64,000 nucleotides of DNA, from the NCBI RefSeq assembly GCF_013041605.1, contig NZ_JABEQC010000002.1, positions 372,001 through 436,000 of the forward strand, in the 5' to 3' direction. The DNA comes from Vibrio plantisponsor (lineage in GTDB: Bacteria; Pseudomonadota; Gammaproteobacteria; Enterobacterales; Vibrionaceae). This document shows positions 8,784 to 20,755 of this stretch, in pieces. The position numbers were made by a program, and so were the translations under genes. The notes beneath the pieces are model-generated. The model was not told where the DNA came from, searched no databases, and worked only from the letters and a program-made list of their open reading frames with translations. Within the stretch, counting starts at the first letter, position 1. Every line of letters begins with the position of its first letter.

Positions 8784-11198
8784 ATGGCAATGAAAAAGAT
8801 CCTTTTCGCGACACTGCTCGCAACCAGCGTGTCGGCGAACAGTGCCGAAAATTTTGTTGTACAGGACATTCAGATCAACGGATTGCAACGTGTGGCACTT
8901 GGTGCAGCTTTGTTGAAAATGCCTGTTCGTATCGGTGATTCTGTCGACTCTCAAGATGTTGCAGGGATTATCAAAGCGCTATACGCATCTGGTAACTTTG
9001 AGGATGTCAAAGTTCTAAGAGACGGTGACGTGCTGGTTGTTGAGGTGAAAGAACGCCCGACAATAGCAACGGTCTCTTTCTCTGGTAACAAGGCCATTAA
9101 AGAAGAGCAGCTTCAACAAAACCTCGATGCTTCAGGTATTCGAGTGGGTGAAGCATTAGATCGCACCACGTTAAGCAACATTGAGAAAGGTCTTGAAGAC
9201 TTTTACTACAGTGTTGGTAAATATAACGCGACCGTTCAGGCTGTGGTCACTCCTCTTCCTCGAAACCGTGCCGATTTGAAATTTGTTTTTACTGAAGGTG
9301 TGTCTGCAAAAATTCAGCAGATCAACTTTATCGGTAACGAAGTCTTTTCTGACGAAGAGCTTTTGTCTCGTTTTAACCTCAATGTTGATGTTGCATGGTG
9401 GAACTTCCTTTCTGATGATAAGTATCAGAAACAGGTTCTAGCTGGTGATATTGAGGCTCTTCGTTCTTACTATCTTGATCGTGGTTACTTAAAGTTTCAG
9501 GTTGAATCGACCAATGTTTCTATCTCTCCAGATAAGAAAGGTGTCTATATCACGTTGAACCTGACTGAAGGTGAACCTTATACAGTCAAGGGTGTAAAAT
9601 TCCGTGGTGAACTTATCGGCAAAGACGATGAGTTTAATGCACTGATTCCGTTTGAAGATGGTGAAACCTATAACGGTTCTGCTGTTACTCAGCTTGAAGA
9701 GGGCGTAAAGCGCGTTCTTGGTGAAGCTGGTTACGCGTATCCTCAAGTTCGTACGATTCCAGAGTTTAATGACGAAACCAAAGAAGTCTCCCTAGTTGTC
9801 AACGTAGAAGCTGGCAAGCGTATTTATGTGCGCGACATTCGTTTTGTTGGTAACAATGCGACTCGTGATGAAGTCCTTCGTCGTGAAATGCGTCAAATGG
9901 AAGGCAGTTGGTTAAGTTCGAAAGCGATAGACACGGGTAAAGCTCGTCTAAGTCGTTTAGGTTTCTTCGAAACCGTGGATGTACAAACCGTTCGAGTACC
10001 GGGCAGCGAAGACCAAGTTGACCTAGTTTATAACGTTAAAGAAGCCAACTCTGGTAGTGTCAACTTCGGTATTGGTTACGGTACTGAGTCGGGAGTGAGT
10101 TTCCAAGTTGGTCTGCAACAAGACAACTTCCTTGGTACGGGTAACCGCGTTGGTATTAGCGCTATGACCAACGATTACCAAAAGAACGTCACATTAGAGT
10201 ATCGCGACCCATACTGGAACCTCGATGGTGTGAGCTTAGGCGGTAAAGTTTTTTACAACCAATTTGAAGCGTCGGAAGCGGGTATTGTTGACTATACCAA
10301 TGAAAGTTATGGTACCAACCTGACTTGGGGGTTCCCGTTTGATGAACTAAACCGCTTCGAATTTGGCGTGGGATATACCCACAACAAGCTCGGCAATTTG
10401 TCTCCTTACTTGCAAGTTGAGCGCTTCCTGATTGCACAGGCAAGCAATATTGATAGCGATGGAAGCTTGGTAATAAATGACTTTGATATCAACCTATCTT
10501 GGACGCGTAACAACCTGAATAAAGGTTATTTTCCGACCGCGGGTAACTATCAACGTGCTTTCTATAAAATGACCGTACCTGGCTCTGACGCACAGTTCTT
10601 TAAACTGCAGTATGATGTACGCCAATATTTCCCATTAACCAAGAAACATGAGTTTGCGTTGTTGCTTCGCGGTCGATTGGGTTATGGTAATGGTTATGGT
10701 CAGACGGATGGTAACGACAACTTGTATCCATTCTATGAAAACTTCTATGCGGGTGGTTTCACCAGTCTAAGAGGTTTTGGTTCAAACTCAGCTGGCCCGA
10801 AAGCGGTATATCGTGATTATTCGAGTTCCAACAATGGTTCGGATATTGCCTCAGATGAATCTGTTGGTGGTAACGCGATCGCATTAGGTAGTATCGAGTT
10901 AATCGTTCCAACACCATTTGCATCGGATGAAGCGCGTAGCCAAATTCGCACCAGCATTTTCTTCGATATGGCAAGTGTCTGGGATACAGAATTTGACTAC
11001 CGTGAAGGCGGCGCAGATTATGGTAACGAGTACTATTATGATTACTCAGACCCAACCAATTATCGTTCATCTTATGGTGTTGCACTACAATGGATGTCAC
11101 CGATGGGCCCTCTGGTCTTCTCGTTGGCTAAGCCGATAAAAATTTACGAAGGGGATGATGAAGAGTTCTTCACATTCACCATCGGTAAAACGTTCTAA
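8784..11198 (+). CDS. bamA: Outer-membrane protein assembly factor BamA
   Basis: Central component of the BAM complex that folds beta-barrel proteins into the outer membrane. The 804-residue product has a signal peptide ending near SANSA, then [16 protein letters not shown] and five POTRA domains to about residue 420, followed by a 16-strand barrel. [16 protein letters not shown] is the conserved L6 loop and the protein ends in phenylalanine, typical of outer-membrane barrels. ATG 8784 gives MAMKK as in E. coli; ATG 8790 is an alternative. Confidence 0.97.
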   Translation: MAMKKILFATLLATSVSANSAENFVVQDIQINGLQRVALGAALLKMPVRIGDSVDSQDVAGIIKALYASGNFEDVKVLRDGDVLVVEVKERPTIATVSFSGNKAIKEEQLQQNLDASGIRVGEALDRTTLSNIEKGLEDFYYSVGKYNATVQAVVTPLPRNRADLKFVFTEGVSAKIQQINFIGNEVFSDEELLSRFNLNVDVAWWNFLSDDKYQKQVLAGDIEALRSYYLDRGYLKFQVESTNVSISPDKKGVYITLNLTEGEPYTVKGVKFRGELIGKDDEFNALIPFEDGETYNGSAVTQLEEGVKRVLGEAGYAYPQVRTIPEFNDETKEVSLVVNVEAGKRIYVRDIRFVGNNATRDEVLRREMRQMEGSWLSSKAIDTGKARLSRLGFFETVDVQTVRVPGSEDQVDLVYNVKEANSGSVNFGIGYGTESGVSFQVGLQQDNFLGTGNRVGISAMTNDYQKNVTLEYRDPYWNLDGVSLGGKVFYNQFEASEAGIVDYTNESYGTNLTWGFPFDELNRFEFGVGYTHNKLGNLSPYLQVERFLIAQASNIDSDGSLVINDFDINLSWTRNNLNKGYFPTAGNYQRAFYKMTVPGSDAQFFKLQYDVRQYFPLTKKHEFALLLRGRLGYGNGYGQTDGNDNLYPFYENFYAGGFTSLRGFGSNSAGPKAVYRDYSSSNNGSDIASDESVGGNAIALGSIELIVPTPFASDEARSQIRTSIFFDMASVWDTEFDYREGGADYGNEYYYDYSDPTNYRSSYGVALQWMSPMGPLVFSLAKPIKIYEGDDEEFFTFTIGKTF

Positions 11199-11212
11199 TA
11201 GAGGAAAGTATT

Positions 11213-11722
11213 TTGAAAAATATGATGAAAGCTGCTGGTGTTAGTCTTCTTGTTCTTAGCTCATCAATGTTCGCAAATGCAGCTGAAGCGGCGCAAAAAG
11301 TCGGTTACATCAATACTGCGCAAGTATTCCAAGCATTGCCGCAGCGTGAAGTTGTGCTGCAAAAAATGAAAGCTGAGTTTGAAGATAAAGCGGCAGAGCT
11401 TCAAAGCATTCAAGCACAAGCTAAAACCAAGATTGAAAAACTGAAGCGTGACTCTTCTCTCATGAGCCAAGATGAAGTTGAAAAACTGCGTATCGAAATC
11501 GGTCAGTTGGATAGTACTTACAAAATCAAAGCTCAAGCACTGGACAAAGCGTCTGCTCAACGTGAAGCGGAAGAAAAACAAAAGCTATTCCAAGTAATCC
11601 AAGATGCTGTGAAGAAAGTGGCTGAGAAAGAAGGTTACGATATGATCATTGATATCAGTGCTATGCAATACGGTAAGCCTGAATTCAATATTTCAGAAAA
11701 AGTAATCAAAGCAATCAAATAA
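11213..11722 (+). CDS. skp: Periplasmic chaperone Skp (OmpH)
   Basis: Trimeric holdase that carries unfolded outer-membrane proteins across the periplasm to BamA. The 169-residue protein has a signal peptide ending after FANAAEA, then KVGYINTAQVFQALP and a long charged helical segment (about residues 45-130) forming the tentacles. TTG at 11213 is favoured since GAGGAAAG lies 3-10 bases before it; ATG 11222 is a weaker alternative. It sits 14 bases after bamA and 32 before lpxD. Confidence 0.94.
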   Translation: MKNMMKAAGVSLLVLSSSMFANAAEAAQKVGYINTAQVFQALPQREVVLQKMKAEFEDKAAELQSIQAQAKTKIEKLKRDSSLMSQDEVEKLRIEIGQLDSTYKIKAQALDKASAQREAEEKQKLFQVIQDAVKKVAEKEGYDMIIDISAMQYGKPEFNISEKVIKAIK

Positions 11723-11754
11723 CTAGCTCTTATAGATAAAAATAGCATTTAAAC

Positions 11755-12789
11755 ATGAAAACACTGACTTTAGCTGAATTAGCAGCAATTACTGGCGGTG
11801 AGTTACACGGTGATAGCAATGCTGTCGTTTATCGTGTTGCTCCGATGGACAGCGCACAAGAAGGCGATGTGACCTTTTTGTCGAATCCTAAATACAGCAA
11901 ACACTTAGCGGAATCAAAAGCGACAGTGTTAATGGTGAAAGAGTCAGAGCGATCGCTGTGTCCGTCGAATGTGTTGGTTGTTGCTGACCCTTATGTTGCC
12001 TTTGCTAAGGTAGCACAAGCGTTAGATTTGACGCCTGCACCGGCTGAAAATGGTGTGGCTGCAAGTGCCGTTGTCGCTGTAGACGTAGTTATGGGTACTA
12101 ATGTTTCGATTGGTGCCAATGCTGTGGTCGAGTCAGGTGTTGAGTTGGGTGACAACGTGGTGATTGGTGCGGGCTGCTTTATTGGCAAAAATGCCAAATT
12201 GGGCAACAACACCAAACTTTGGGCGAATGTCAGTGTTTATCATGGCGTTGAAATCGGTTCTGACTGCCTGATTCAATCAAGTACAGTGATTGGTTCCGAT
12301 GGCTTTGGTTATGCGAATGAGCGTGGCGAATGGGTTAAGATCCCTCAAATCGGCTCTGTACGAATTGGTAACCGTGTTGAAATTGGTGCATGTACCACTA
12401 TCGACCGTGGTGCGCTAGACGATACCGTTATCGAAGATAACGTGATTTTAGATAACCAGCTTCAAATCGCTCACAACGTGCACATCGGATATGGTACAGC
12501 CATGGCTGGTGGTACAGTTGTCGCCGGAAGCACTCACATTGGTAAGTACTGCATTATTGGCGGTGCAAGTGTTATTAACGGCCACATTACTATTGCTGAT
12601 GGTGTCACCATCACGGGTATGGGTATGGTAATGCGCAGCATCGAAGAAAAAGGCATGTACTCGTCAGGTATTCCTTTACAACCAAACAAAGAGTGGCGTA
12701 AGACTGCGACTCGTGTTCATCGTATTGACGAGATGAACAAGCGTCTTAAAGAAGTTGAAAAGCAATTAGCGCAAAAAAACGACGCTTAA
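11755..12789 (+). CDS. lpxD: UDP-3-O-(3-hydroxyacyl)glucosamine N-acyltransferase
   Basis: Third step of lipid A synthesis; adds the second hydroxyacyl chain. The 344-residue protein has an N-terminal uridine-binding domain (to about 100), then a left-handed beta helix built from hexapeptide repeats such as IGANAV, IGAGCF and LGNNTK, with the catalytic histidine in [11 protein letters not shown], and a C-terminal helical tail. Located between skp and fabZ as in other gammaproteobacteria. Confidence 0.97.
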   Translation: MKTLTLAELAAITGGELHGDSNAVVYRVAPMDSAQEGDVTFLSNPKYSKHLAESKATVLMVKESERSLCPSNVLVVADPYVAFAKVAQALDLTPAPAENGVAASAVVAVDVVMGTNVSIGANAVVESGVELGDNVVIGAGCFIGKNAKLGNNTKLWANVSVYHGVEIGSDCLIQSSTVIGSDGFGYANERGEWVKIPQIGSVRIGNRVEIGACTTIDRGALDDTVIEDNVILDNQLQIAHNVHIGYGTAMAGGTVVAGSTHIGKYCIIGGASVINGHITIADGVTITGMGMVMRSIEEKGMYSSGIPLQPNKEWRKTATRVHRIDEMNKRLKEVEKQLAQKNDA

Positions 12790-12818
12790 AGGCATATTTT
12801 ACAGACCTTTGTCGATAA

Positions 12819-12852
12819 GGCTCGCAAAGTGCGAGTCTTTTTCGTCTATAAT
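12819..12852 (+). terminator. Terminator-like hairpin and -10 element between lpxD and fabZ
   Basis: GGCTCGCA pairs with TGCGAGTC across AAG and is followed by TTTTTCG, a standard intrinsic terminator. TATAAT (12847-12852) follows immediately, though no -35 at proper spacing is evident. The lipid A operon may be partly split here, with fabZ-lpxA having its own start. Confidence 0.6.
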
Positions 12853-12895
12853 GCCGAAAAGATTTTTTGAAAATTTAATGAATAGGAATATGACT

Positions 12896-13348
12896 TTGAC
12901 TACTGAAAAGAAAACGATGAATATCACCGAAATTCAGGAGCTACTTCCTCATCGCTATCCGTTTTTGTTGATTGATCGCGTAACAGATTACGAAGAAGGC
13001 AAATATCTGGTTGGCCTTAAAAACGTTTCAGTAAATGAACCTCAGTTTACTGGTCATTTTCCACAGCTACCGATTTTCCCTGGCGTACTGATTCTTGAAG
13101 CTATGGCTCAAGCTACAGGTTTGCTAGCGTTTAAATCTTTTGGCGCATCGAAAGAAAATGAACTTTACTACTTCGCAAGTATCGATAATGCAAAATTCCG
13201 CAAGCCAGTTGTTCCGGGCGACCAACTGATTATCGAAGTGGAATTCTTGAAAGAACGTCGTGGTATCGCTCTGTTTAATGGTGTCGCGAAAGTAGACGGT
13301 GAAGTTGTATGTTCTGCTGAACTTAAATGTGCACGTAGAGAGTTTTAA
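12896..13348 (+). CDS. fabZ: 3-hydroxyacyl-[acyl-carrier-protein] dehydratase FabZ
   Basis: Dehydrates 3-hydroxyacyl-ACP in fatty-acid elongation and competes with LpxA for hydroxymyristoyl-[17 protein letters not shown], the hot-dog fold catalytic histidine in [11 protein letters not shown] and the glutamate in [11 protein letters not shown] are present. TTG 12896 gives 150 residues and lies 8 bases after AGGA (12884-12887), while ATG 12890 is only two bases from it; longer starts at 12809 run through the terminator hairpin and are rejected. The stop is one base before lpxA. Confidence 0.94.
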   Translation: MTTEKKTMNITEIQELLPHRYPFLLIDRVTDYEEGKYLVGLKNVSVNEPQFTGHFPQLPIFPGVLILEAMAQATGLLAFKSFGASKENELYYFASIDNAKFRKPVVPGDQLIIEVEFLKERRGIALFNGVAKVDGEVVCSAELKCARREF

Positions 13349-13349
13349 G

Positions 13350-14138
13350 ATGATTCACGAATCAGCAAAAATTCATCCAAGCGCAGTAGTAGAAGAAGGT
13401 GCGGTGATTGGTGCAAACGTAACTGTTGGACCTTTTACTTACATCACTTCTGGCGTGAAAATTGGCGACAACACAGAAGTGATGTCGCATGTTGTTATCA
13501 AAGGTAATACGGTTATCGGTAAAGAGAACCGTATTTTCCCTCATGCTGTTATTGGCGAAGAAAACCAAGACAAGAAATACGGCGGCGAAGATACGACAGT
13601 AGTTATCGGTGATCGCAATGTGATCCGTGAAGCGGTGCAAATCCATCGTGGAACGGTACAAGACAAAGCAACCACTATTGTCGGTAATGACAACCTACTT
13701 TGTGTTAACGCGCATATCGCTCATGACTGTGTTGTTGGCAACAATACTCACATTGGTAACAATGCGATCCTTGGAGGACACGTAACTGTCGAAGATTACG
13801 CTGGCGTAATGGCGCTATCTGCCATTCATCCATTCTGTAGTGTTGGTGCTTATGCTTACGTTGGTGGCTGTTCTGCGGTTGTTCAGGACGTACCTGCATA
13901 CGTACTTGCACAGGGTAACCATGCAACGCCTTTCGGCTTAAACCTAGTAGGTTTAAAACGTAACGGTTTTGAAAAAGCAGAGATTCGCGCCATTCAAAAA
14001 GCGTACAAAGAGATCTACCGCTCAGGTAAAACTCAAGCAGAAGTGCTGCCAGTGTTGAAAGAGATTGCGCAAGAGTGGCCTGCTGTGGAACGTTTCATTT
14101 CCATTTTGGAAACGACGGAACGTGGCATCATTCGTTAA
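13350..14138 (+). CDS. lpxA: UDP-N-acetylglucosamine O-acyltransferase
   Basis: First step of lipid A synthesis. The product from ATG 13350 is 262 residues, the family length, beginning MIHESAKIHPSAVVEEGAVI. It is a trimeric left-handed beta helix with hexapeptide repeats; the catalytic histidine lies in NAHIAHDCVVGNN, and GNHATPFGLNLVGLKR marks the C-terminal substrate region. An in-frame start at 13299 would overlap fabZ and is rejected. It probably is translationally coupled to fabZ. Confidence 0.97.
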   Translation: MIHESAKIHPSAVVEEGAVIGANVTVGPFTYITSGVKIGDNTEVMSHVVIKGNTVIGKENRIFPHAVIGEENQDKKYGGEDTTVVIGDRNVIREAVQIHRGTVQDKATTIVGNDNLLCVNAHIAHDCVVGNNTHIGNNAILGGHVTVEDYAGVMALSAIHPFCSVGAYAYVGGCSAVVQDVPAYVLAQGNHATPFGLNLVGLKRNGFEKAEIRAIQKAYKEIYRSGKTQAEVLPVLKEIAQEWPAVERFISILETTERGIIR

Positions 14139-14161
14139 TTTGCGATTGAACTGACGATTGG

Positions 14162-14194
14162 AAAAGATCGCAGCTTAAATGCTGCGGTCTTTTT
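14162..14194 (+). terminator. Intrinsic terminator after lpxA
   Basis: AAAAGA-CGCAGC pairs with GCTGCG-TCTTTTT across TTAAAT. It divides lpxA from lpxB, which has its own 65-base upstream region. Confidence 0.85.
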
Positions 14195-14259
14195 GTGTTT
14201 TAAGGCTAGCGATATTCATTTGCTATGCTCACATTCTTCCATAATTTAAGGCTAAAAGT

Positions 14260-15411
14260 ATGTCTGAAGCGAGAAAGCCGCTGCGCGTAGGTATTGTTGC
14301 CGGAGAGATGTCTGGCGATACGTTAGGTGAAGGCTTTATCAAAGCAATTAAGCAGCAATACCCAGACGCAGAGTTTGTCGGTATTGGTGGTCCGAAAATG
14401 ATAGCTCAAGGGTGTGAGTCACTCTTTGATATGGAAGAGTTGTCTGTAATGGGCTTAGTTGAGGTGCTTGGCCGCTTATCTCGTCTACTGAAAGTCAAAG
14501 CTGAACTGGTTAAGTATTTCACCTCTAACCCGCCAGATGTGTTTGTGGGCATCGATGCGCCAGACTTCAACTTACGCCTTGAGTTGGATTTGAAAAATGC
14601 GGGTATCAAAACTGTGCATTATGTCAGTCCGTCAGTGTGGGCTTGGCGCCAAAAACGTATTTTTAAAATTGAAGCAGCGACCAATCTTGTATTAGCATTT
14701 TTGCCGTTTGAAAAAGCCTTTTACGATAAATTTAATGTCCCTTGTGAATTCATCGGGCACACGTTGGCGGACTCAATCCCTCTTGAAAACGACAAGCTAC
14801 CAGCACAAGAGTTATTAGGTCTGGATTCATCTCGTCGTTGGCTTGCTGTTCTGCCAGGCAGCCGTGGCGGTGAAATGAAAATGCTTGCTCAGCCATTTAT
14901 CGAAACCTGTCAGAAATTAAGAGAAAAATATCCGGATCTTGGTTTTGTTGTCGCGCTTGTAAACCAGAAGCGTCGTGAGCAGTTCGAAGCCGCTTGGAAA
15001 GAGACGGCTCCGGAACTCGATTTTGTGCTGGTGGATGATACTGCGCGTAATGTCATTACCGCTTCAGATGCGGTGTTATTGGCTTCTGGCACAGTGGCGC
15101 TGGAATGTATGCTTTTAAAACGTCCTATGGTTGTCGGTTACCGCGTTAATGCATTGACGTATTTCTTGGCGAAGCGATTAGTGAAAACACCTTATGTGTC
15201 ACTGCCGAACATATTAGCCGAGCAGGAGCTGGTGAAAGAACTGCTGCAAGACGACTGTACCGTTGAAAATTTGGTGCACCATGTCAGCCAACTTTTGGAT
15301 GGTGACAATCAAGCGATGCTGGAAAAATTTGCCGAAATGCATCAATGGATTCGCAAAGGGGCAGATGAACAAGCTGCTCACGCTGTACTGAAATTAATAG
15401 AGAAAGCGTAA
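14260..15411 (+). CDS. lpxB: Lipid-A-disaccharide synthase
   Basis: Glycosyltransferase (GT19) that joins UDP-2,3-diacylglucosamine and lipid X. The 383-residue protein (E. coli 382) shows [12 protein letters not shown] near the N-terminus, [41 protein letters not shown] and [12 protein letters not shown], all characteristic. It is membrane associated. The stop is two bases before the rnhB start. Confidence 0.97.
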   Translation: MSEARKPLRVGIVAGEMSGDTLGEGFIKAIKQQYPDAEFVGIGGPKMIAQGCESLFDMEELSVMGLVEVLGRLSRLLKVKAELVKYFTSNPPDVFVGIDAPDFNLRLELDLKNAGIKTVHYVSPSVWAWRQKRIFKIEAATNLVLAFLPFEKAFYDKFNVPCEFIGHTLADSIPLENDKLPAQELLGLDSSRRWLAVLPGSRGGEMKMLAQPFIETCQKLREKYPDLGFVVALVNQKRREQFEAAWKETAPELDFVLVDDTARNVITASDAVLLASGTVALECMLLKRPMVVGYRVNALTYFLAKRLVKTPYVSLPNILAEQELVKELLQDDCTVENLVHHVSQLLDGDNQAMLEKFAEMHQWIRKGADEQAAHAVLKLIEKA

Positions 15412-15413
15412 TT

Positions 15414-16052
15414 ATGTCGACAAATAAAACTTCAGCGAAGAAGCCTGCTCAAGAGTTACCTCCGTTTGAAATACCACAAGGCTATCAGTTGATTGCCGGT
15501 GTGGATGAAGTAGGAAGAGGGCCGCTCGTTGGAGATGTGGTGACTGCCGCTGTGATTTTAGATCCTAACAACCCTATTGAAGGCTTGAATGATTCTAAAA
15601 AACTGAGCGAGAAAAAACGTCTTGCGCTTTTACCTGAAATCAAAGAAAAAGCCCTCGCTTGGTCAGTTGGGCGTTGTAGCCCCAAAGAAATTGACCAACT
15701 GAATATATTTCAAGCCACTATGGTTGCTATGCAACGTGCGGTTGAAGGTTTGGGGATTAAGCCTGATTTAGTACTGATTGATGGTAATAAAGTTCCTCAG
15801 TTACCTATGGACGCGATTGCCGTTGTCAAAGGTGACTTACGAGTGGCGCAGATCAGTGCCGCTTCAATCATTGCAAAAGTCGTTCGCGATCAGGAAATGG
15901 AACAGTTAGACAAGGAATTTCCGCAGTTCGGTTTTGCTAAACACAAAGGTTATCCAACCAAAGCGCATTTTGAGGCGATTGAACAACACGGTGTAATTGA
16001 GCAACATCGCAGAAGTTTTGGCCCCGTTAAACGCGCGTTAGGCTTGGAATAA
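15414..16052 (+). CDS. rnhB: Ribonuclease HII
   Basis: Removes RNA, including single ribonucleotides, from DNA duplexes. The 212-residue product has the DEDD-type acidic residues in [13 protein letters not shown] and LIDGNKVP, and the C-terminal [13 protein letters not shown] motif. A short lysine-rich N-terminal extension precedes the catalytic domain. lpxB-rnhB-dnaE is the same order as in E. coli. Confidence 0.96.
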   Translation: MSTNKTSAKKPAQELPPFEIPQGYQLIAGVDEVGRGPLVGDVVTAAVILDPNNPIEGLNDSKKLSEKKRLALLPEIKEKALAWSVGRCSPKEIDQLNIFQATMVAMQRAVEGLGIKPDLVLIDGNKVPQLPMDAIAVVKGDLRVAQISAASIIAKVVRDQEMEQLDKEFPQFGFAKHKGYPTKAHFEAIEQHGVIEQHRRSFGPVKRALGLE

Positions 16053-16128
16053 GCCCTGCAATACGTTTGGTATTGACGTAGAATACATCCCAATAAAAGC
16101 GAATATTGAGTATCTAGGACAGAATTGA

Positions 16129-19100
16129 ATGTCAGACCCTAAGTTTATCCACTTACGCATTCACAGTGATTTCTCCATGGTTGACGGCCTGTCAAAAGTG
16201 CCTCCTTTGGTTAAAAAAGTGGCTGAAATGGGCATGCCTGCTATGGCATTAACCGACTTTACCAACTTGTGTGGCTTAGTTAAGTTCTACGGAACCGCAC
16301 ACAACTGCGGTGTGAAACCTATTATTGGTGCGGATTTCACAATGCGCTCAGAAGAGTTTGGTGATGAGCTGACCCGAATTACTATCTTGGCGAAAAATAA
16401 TGTTGGTTATAAGAACCTGACTCTTCTTATTTCAGAAGCTTATCTGCGTGGGCATGTTCAACACCAACCTGTGATTGATAAAGAGTGGCTAATTAAATAC
16501 GCAGAAGGTTTGATTATTCTATCTGGAGCCAAACAGGGTGAGATTGGTAAAGCTCTGCTTAAAGGTAACCAACCACTGGTGGATAAATGCGTCGAGTTTT
16601 ATCAAACCTACTTCGCTGACCATTTTTATATTGAGTTGATAAGAACAGGCCGTGCGGATGAAGAAAGCTATCTTCACTTTGCTTTGGAAGTGGCGGAAAA
16701 AGAAGGACTGCCTGTTGTTGCCACGAACGAAGTGGTGTTTCTGACAGAAGAGTTCTTCGACGCACATGAAATCCGCGTGGCTATCCACGATGGCTACACA
16801 TTAGAAGACCCGCGCAGACCGAAACTCTATAGCCCACAGCAATATTTACGCTCTGAAGAAGAGATGTGTGAGCTATTTGCTGATATCCCAGAAGCGCTGC
16901 AAAACACGGTTGAAATCGCTAAGCGCTGTAACGTCACCGTGCGGTTGGGTGAATATTTCCTCCCAGCATTCCCAACAGAAGGAATGCTGGAAACTGAATA
17001 TCTGGTTAAAAAATCAGAAGAAGGTTTGGAAGATCGTTTAGAGTTCTTGTTCCCTGACCCAGAAGTGCGAGCTCAGCGCCGTCCTGAATACGATGAACGT
17101 TTGAAAGTTGAGCTTGAAGTAATTAATAACATGGGTTTCCCGGGTTACTTCCTGATCGTAATGGAGTTCATCCAGTGGTCCAAAGACAACGATATTCCGG
17201 TAGGACCGGGGCGTGGTTCTGGTGCAGGCTCTTTGGTGGCTTATGCCCTGAAAATTACAGACTTGGATCCACTTGAGTACGATTTGCTGTTCGAACGTTT
17301 CTTGAACCCAGAACGTGTATCCATGCCCGATTTCGACGTTGACTTCTGTATGGATAAGCGTGACCAAGTTATTGATCACGTGGCAGAAATGTATGGTCGT
17401 GATGCGGTATCACAGATCATTACCTTCGGTACTATGGCGGCAAAAGCGGTTATCCGCGATGTGGGACGTGTACTTGGTCACCCGTTTGGCTTTGTCGATC
17501 GTATCTCAAAACTCATTCCGCCAGACCCGGGTATGACGCTGGAAAAAGCCTTCAAGGCTGAACCCGCACTTCCTGAGTTATATAACTCAGATGAAGACGT
17601 CAAAGAGCTGATTGATAAATGCCGAATCCTAGAAGGTTGTACTCGAAATGCCGGTAAACATGCTGGTGGCGTAGTAATTTCGCCAACCACAATTACTGAT
17701 TTTGCGCCTATCTACGCCGATTCAGAGGGTAATTTCCCTGTTACTCAATTTGATAAGAATGATGTTGAAACTGCGGGTCTGGTTAAGTTCGACTTCTTGG
17801 GGTTACGAACATTAACCATCATTGACTGGGCATTGGGCTTGATTAACCCTCGAATGGAGAGAGAGGGGAAAGCGCCTGTTCGCATCGAGTCGATTCCATT
17901 AGATGATCCTGCATCCTTCCGAGTGTTGCAGAATTCAGAAACCACTGCGGTATTCCAGCTTGAATCTCGCGGTATGAAAGATTTGATCAAACGTCTTCAG
18001 CCTGACTGTTTCGAAGACATCATCGCATTGGTGGCACTGTTCCGTCCGGGGCCGTTGCAATCAGGCATGGTAGATAACTTTATCGACCGTAAACACGGCC
18101 GTGAAGCGATCTCCTATCCGGATGAAACCTGGCAGCATGAATCTCTCAAAGAGACGCTTGAACCAACCTACGGCATTATCTTGTATCAAGAACAGGTAAT
18201 GCAGATTGCCCAGATTCTTGCTGGTTATACCCTTGGTGGCGCAGATATGTTGCGCCGTGCAATGGGTAAGAAAAAACCAGAAGAGATGGCAAAGCAGCGT
18301 GCAGTATTTGAAGCGGGAGCGATCAAAAACGGCGTTGATGGCGAATTGTCAATGAAAATCTTCGATCTTGTAGAGAAATTCGCTGGATATGGCTTTAACA
18401 AATCGCACTCGGCAGCCTATGCTTTAGTATCGTATCAAACACTATGGCTGAAAACGCACTTCCCTGCGGAGTTCATGGCAGCGGTAATGACCGCCGATAT
18501 GGATAACACAGAAAAAGTCGTTGGCTTGGTGGATGAATGTATCCGAATGGGGCTTAAAGTGCTTCCGCCAGATATTAACTCTGGCTTATATCGCTTTAAC
18601 GTCGATGAAACAGGTGCCATCGTGTATGGTATTGGTGCGATCAAAGGGGTAGGTGAAGGCCCAATTGAAGCGATACAAGAAGCGCGAGACAAAGGTGGTT
18701 ACTTCAAAGACTTGTTTGATTTCTGTGCTCGTATTGACCTGAAAAGGGTGAACAAACGAGTGATAGAAAAACTGATTTTGGCTGGGGCTCTAGACAGATT
18801 AGGTCCACACCGTGCTGCTATGATGGCGTCATTGAATGATGCTGTGAAATCAGCGAGTCAACACCATCAGGCTGAAGCATTTGGTCAGGCTGACATGTTC
18901 GGTGTCCTGACAGATGCACCTGAAGAAGTTGAACAAAAATATACTCAAGTACCTGAGTGGCCAGAGAAAGTTTGGCTAGAAGGTGAGCGTGAAACTTTGG
19001 GGCTTTATTTGACAGGGCACCCAATTAACGCCTATTTGAAGGAACTTAATCGATATACAAGCTGTCGGTTAAATGAGGCAACACCGACACGACGTGATCA

Positions 19101-19608
19101 ATCGATAACGGTTGCGGGTTTAGTGATTGCTGCTCGAGTGATGACAACCAAACGTGGTACGCGCATTGGTCTGATGACTTTAGATGATCGTTCCGGTCGC
19201 ATGGAGGTAATGTTATTCTCCGATGCCCTTGAGCGGTATGCAGAATTGCTAGAAAAAGATAAAATTTTGGTCATTTCTGGACAGGTCAGCTTTGATGACT
19301 TCAATGGTGGCCTTAAAATGTCGGCGCGCGAAGTCATGGACATGGGCAGCGCACGTGAAAAATATGCCCGTGGCTTATCAATATCGATAGAACAATCTCA
19401 AATTGATGAGCAGTTTTTTGAGCGTTTTAGTGAAATACTTACGCCTCACCGAGCAGGAACGGTTCCTGTCAATGTATACTACCAGCGCCCTGATGCGCGA
19501 GCGCGTCTAGTACTTGGTACAGAATGGCGTGTCACACCTAGCGATACATTGTTAGACGAATTGCAACAGCTACTTGGCAGTGATCAGGTAGAACTTGAAT
19601 TTAACTAA
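16129..19608 (+). CDS. dnaE: DNA polymerase III alpha subunit
   Basis: Catalytic subunit of the replicative polymerase (C family). The 1159-residue product (E. coli 1160) has an N-terminal PHP domain beginning [16 protein letters not shown], the palm with [14 protein letters not shown] and [13 protein letters not shown] carrying two catalytic aspartates, a third in [11 protein letters not shown], a helix-hairpin-helix region, an OB fold near residue 1000 and a tau-binding C-terminus. The gene is full length. Confidence 0.98.
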   Translation: MSDPKFIHLRIHSDFSMVDGLSKVPPLVKKVAEMGMPAMALTDFTNLCGLVKFYGTAHNCGVKPIIGADFTMRSEEFGDELTRITILAKNNVGYKNLTLLISEAYLRGHVQHQPVIDKEWLIKYAEGLIILSGAKQGEIGKALLKGNQPLVDKCVEFYQTYFADHFYIELIRTGRADEESYLHFALEVAEKEGLPVVATNEVVFLTEEFFDAHEIRVAIHDGYTLEDPRRPKLYSPQQYLRSEEEMCELFADIPEALQNTVEIAKRCNVTVRLGEYFLPAFPTEGMLETEYLVKKSEEGLEDRLEFLFPDPEVRAQRRPEYDERLKVELEVINNMGFPGYFLIVMEFIQWSKDNDIPVGPGRGSGAGSLVAYALKITDLDPLEYDLLFERFLNPERVSMPDFDVDFCMDKRDQVIDHVAEMYGRDAVSQIITFGTMAAKAVIRDVGRVLGHPFGFVDRISKLIPPDPGMTLEKAFKAEPALPELYNSDEDVKELIDKCRILEGCTRNAGKHAGGVVISPTTITDFAPIYADSEGNFPVTQFDKNDVETAGLVKFDFLGLRTLTIIDWALGLINPRMEREGKAPVRIESIPLDDPASFRVLQNSETTAVFQLESRGMKDLIKRLQPDCFEDIIALVALFRPGPLQSGMVDNFIDRKHGREAISYPDETWQHESLKETLEPTYGIILYQEQVMQIAQILAGYTLGGADMLRRAMGKKKPEEMAKQRAVFEAGAIKNGVDGELSMKIFDLVEKFAGYGFNKSHSAAYALVSYQTLWLKTHFPAEFMAAVMTADMDNTEKVVGLVDECIRMGLKVLPPDINSGLYRFNVDETGAIVYGIGAIKGVGEGPIEAIQEARDKGGYFKDLFDFCARIDLKRVNKRVIEKLILAGALDRLGPHRAAMMASLNDAVKSASQHHQAEAFGQADMFGVLTDAPEEVEQKYTQVPEWPEKVWLEGERETLGLYLTGHPINAYLKELNRYTSCRLNEATPTRRDQSITVAGLVIAARVMTTKRGTRIGLMTLDDRSGRMEVMLFSDALERYAELLEKDKILVISGQVSFDDFNGGLKMSAREVMDMGSAREKYARGLSISIEQSQIDEQFFERFSEILTPHRAGTVPVNVYYQRPDARARLVLGTEWRVTPSDTLLDELQQLLGSDQVELEFN

Positions 19609-19653
19609 AATTCAGCAATGCCAAAGGCATGCTGAGTAAAAAAGGATAGGTAG

Positions 19654-20613
19654 ATGAGCCTAAATTTTCTAGATTTTGAAAAACCAATTGCCGAACTTGA
19701 AGCTAAAATTCAGGCACTGCGTGACGTATCTCGTCACGGTGGTAACGACTCAGTTGACCTCGACAAAGAAATTGCACAACTAGAAAAGAAAAGCTTAGAG
19801 CTGAAAAAGAAAATTTTTGGCGACTTAGGTGCATGGCAAGTAGCGCAATTGGCGCGTCATCCAAAGCGTCCTTACACGCTTGATTATATTGAACATGTCT
19901 TTACTGAGTTTGATGAACTGGCAGGTGACCGCGCTTTTGCAGATGACAAAGCTATCGTAGGTGGTATCGCTCGTTTAGAAGACCGTCCAGTGATGATTAT
20001 TGGTCATCAAAAAGGTCGTGAAACTCGTGAGAAAGTAAAGCGTAACTTCGGTATGCCAAAGCCTGAAGGTTACCGTAAGGCACTGCGTCTGATGGAAATG
20101 GCTGAGCGTTTTAACATGCCAATCATTACTTTCATTGACACTGCTGGTGCTTACCCAGGTGTTGGTGCTGAAGAGCGTGGTCAGTCTGAAGCTATCGCGA
20201 GAAACCTCAAAGTGATGTCAGGTTTGAAAGTGCCTGTTATCTGTAACGTGGTTGGTGAAGGCGGTTCTGGTGGCGCATTGGCTATCGGCGTGGGTGACTA
20301 TGTAAACATGCTTCAATACTCTACGTATTCAGTAATCTCTCCAGAAGGTTGTGCATCAATCTTATGGCGCGATTCAGATAAAGCACCACAAGCAGCAGAA
20401 GCTATGGGTCTTGTTGCTCCTCGCTTGAAAGAGCTAGAACTGATTGATGAAATCATTGAAGAGCCTCTGGGTGGTGCGCATCGTAACCACGAAGAGACGG
20501 CTGCGAACATGAAAGCAACACTGCTACGTCAGTTAGCCGATCTAGAAAATCTGGATACAGATTCACTACTAGAACGTCGCTACCAACGTCTGCTGAGCTA
20601 CGGTTACTGCTAA
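19654..20613 (+). CDS. accA: Acetyl-CoA carboxylase carboxyltransferase subunit alpha
   Basis: With AccD it transfers carboxyl from biotin to acetyl-CoA, giving malonyl-CoA. The 319-residue protein matches family length and has [38 protein letters not shown] and [15 protein letters not shown], which build the biotin and CoA sites. It follows dnaE by 45 bases, the conserved order in enterics and vibrios. AAAGGATAGG precedes the start. Confidence 0.98.
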   Translation: MSLNFLDFEKPIAELEAKIQALRDVSRHGGNDSVDLDKEIAQLEKKSLELKKKIFGDLGAWQVAQLARHPKRPYTLDYIEHVFTEFDELAGDRAFADDKAIVGGIARLEDRPVMIIGHQKGRETREKVKRNFGMPKPEGYRKALRLMEMAERFNMPIITFIDTAGAYPGVGAEERGQSEAIARNLKVMSGLKVPVICNVVGEGGSGGALAIGVGDYVNMLQYSTYSVISPEGCASILWRDSDKAPQAAEAMGLVAPRLKELELIDEIIEEPLGGAHRNHEETAANMKATLLRQLADLENLDTDSLLERRYQRLLSYGYC

Positions 20614-20656
20614 TCGTTGCTCAGAACAAGTAGTAACTAAAGCTGATTGCTTTGCT

Positions 20657-20686
20657 AAAGGGTTGGATTGATTCCAACCCTTTTTG
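20657..20686 (+). terminator. Intrinsic terminator after accA
   Basis: AAAGGGTTGGA pairs with TCCAACCCTTT over a five-base loop, followed by more T. Confidence 0.88.
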
Positions 20687-20755
20687 TTTATCTGGCTTAA
20701 CGTTACACTTAAACACAGTTTCTTGTTGATGGCCTTACTGGTTGATAAACCTACT

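Noticed and set aside
10759..11100. 113-residue reverse ORF inside bamA
   Set aside because: Antisense to a well-conserved barrel region, with no start signal.
17038..17379. 113-residue reverse ORF inside dnaE
   Set aside because: Shadow ORF of the polymerase palm region.
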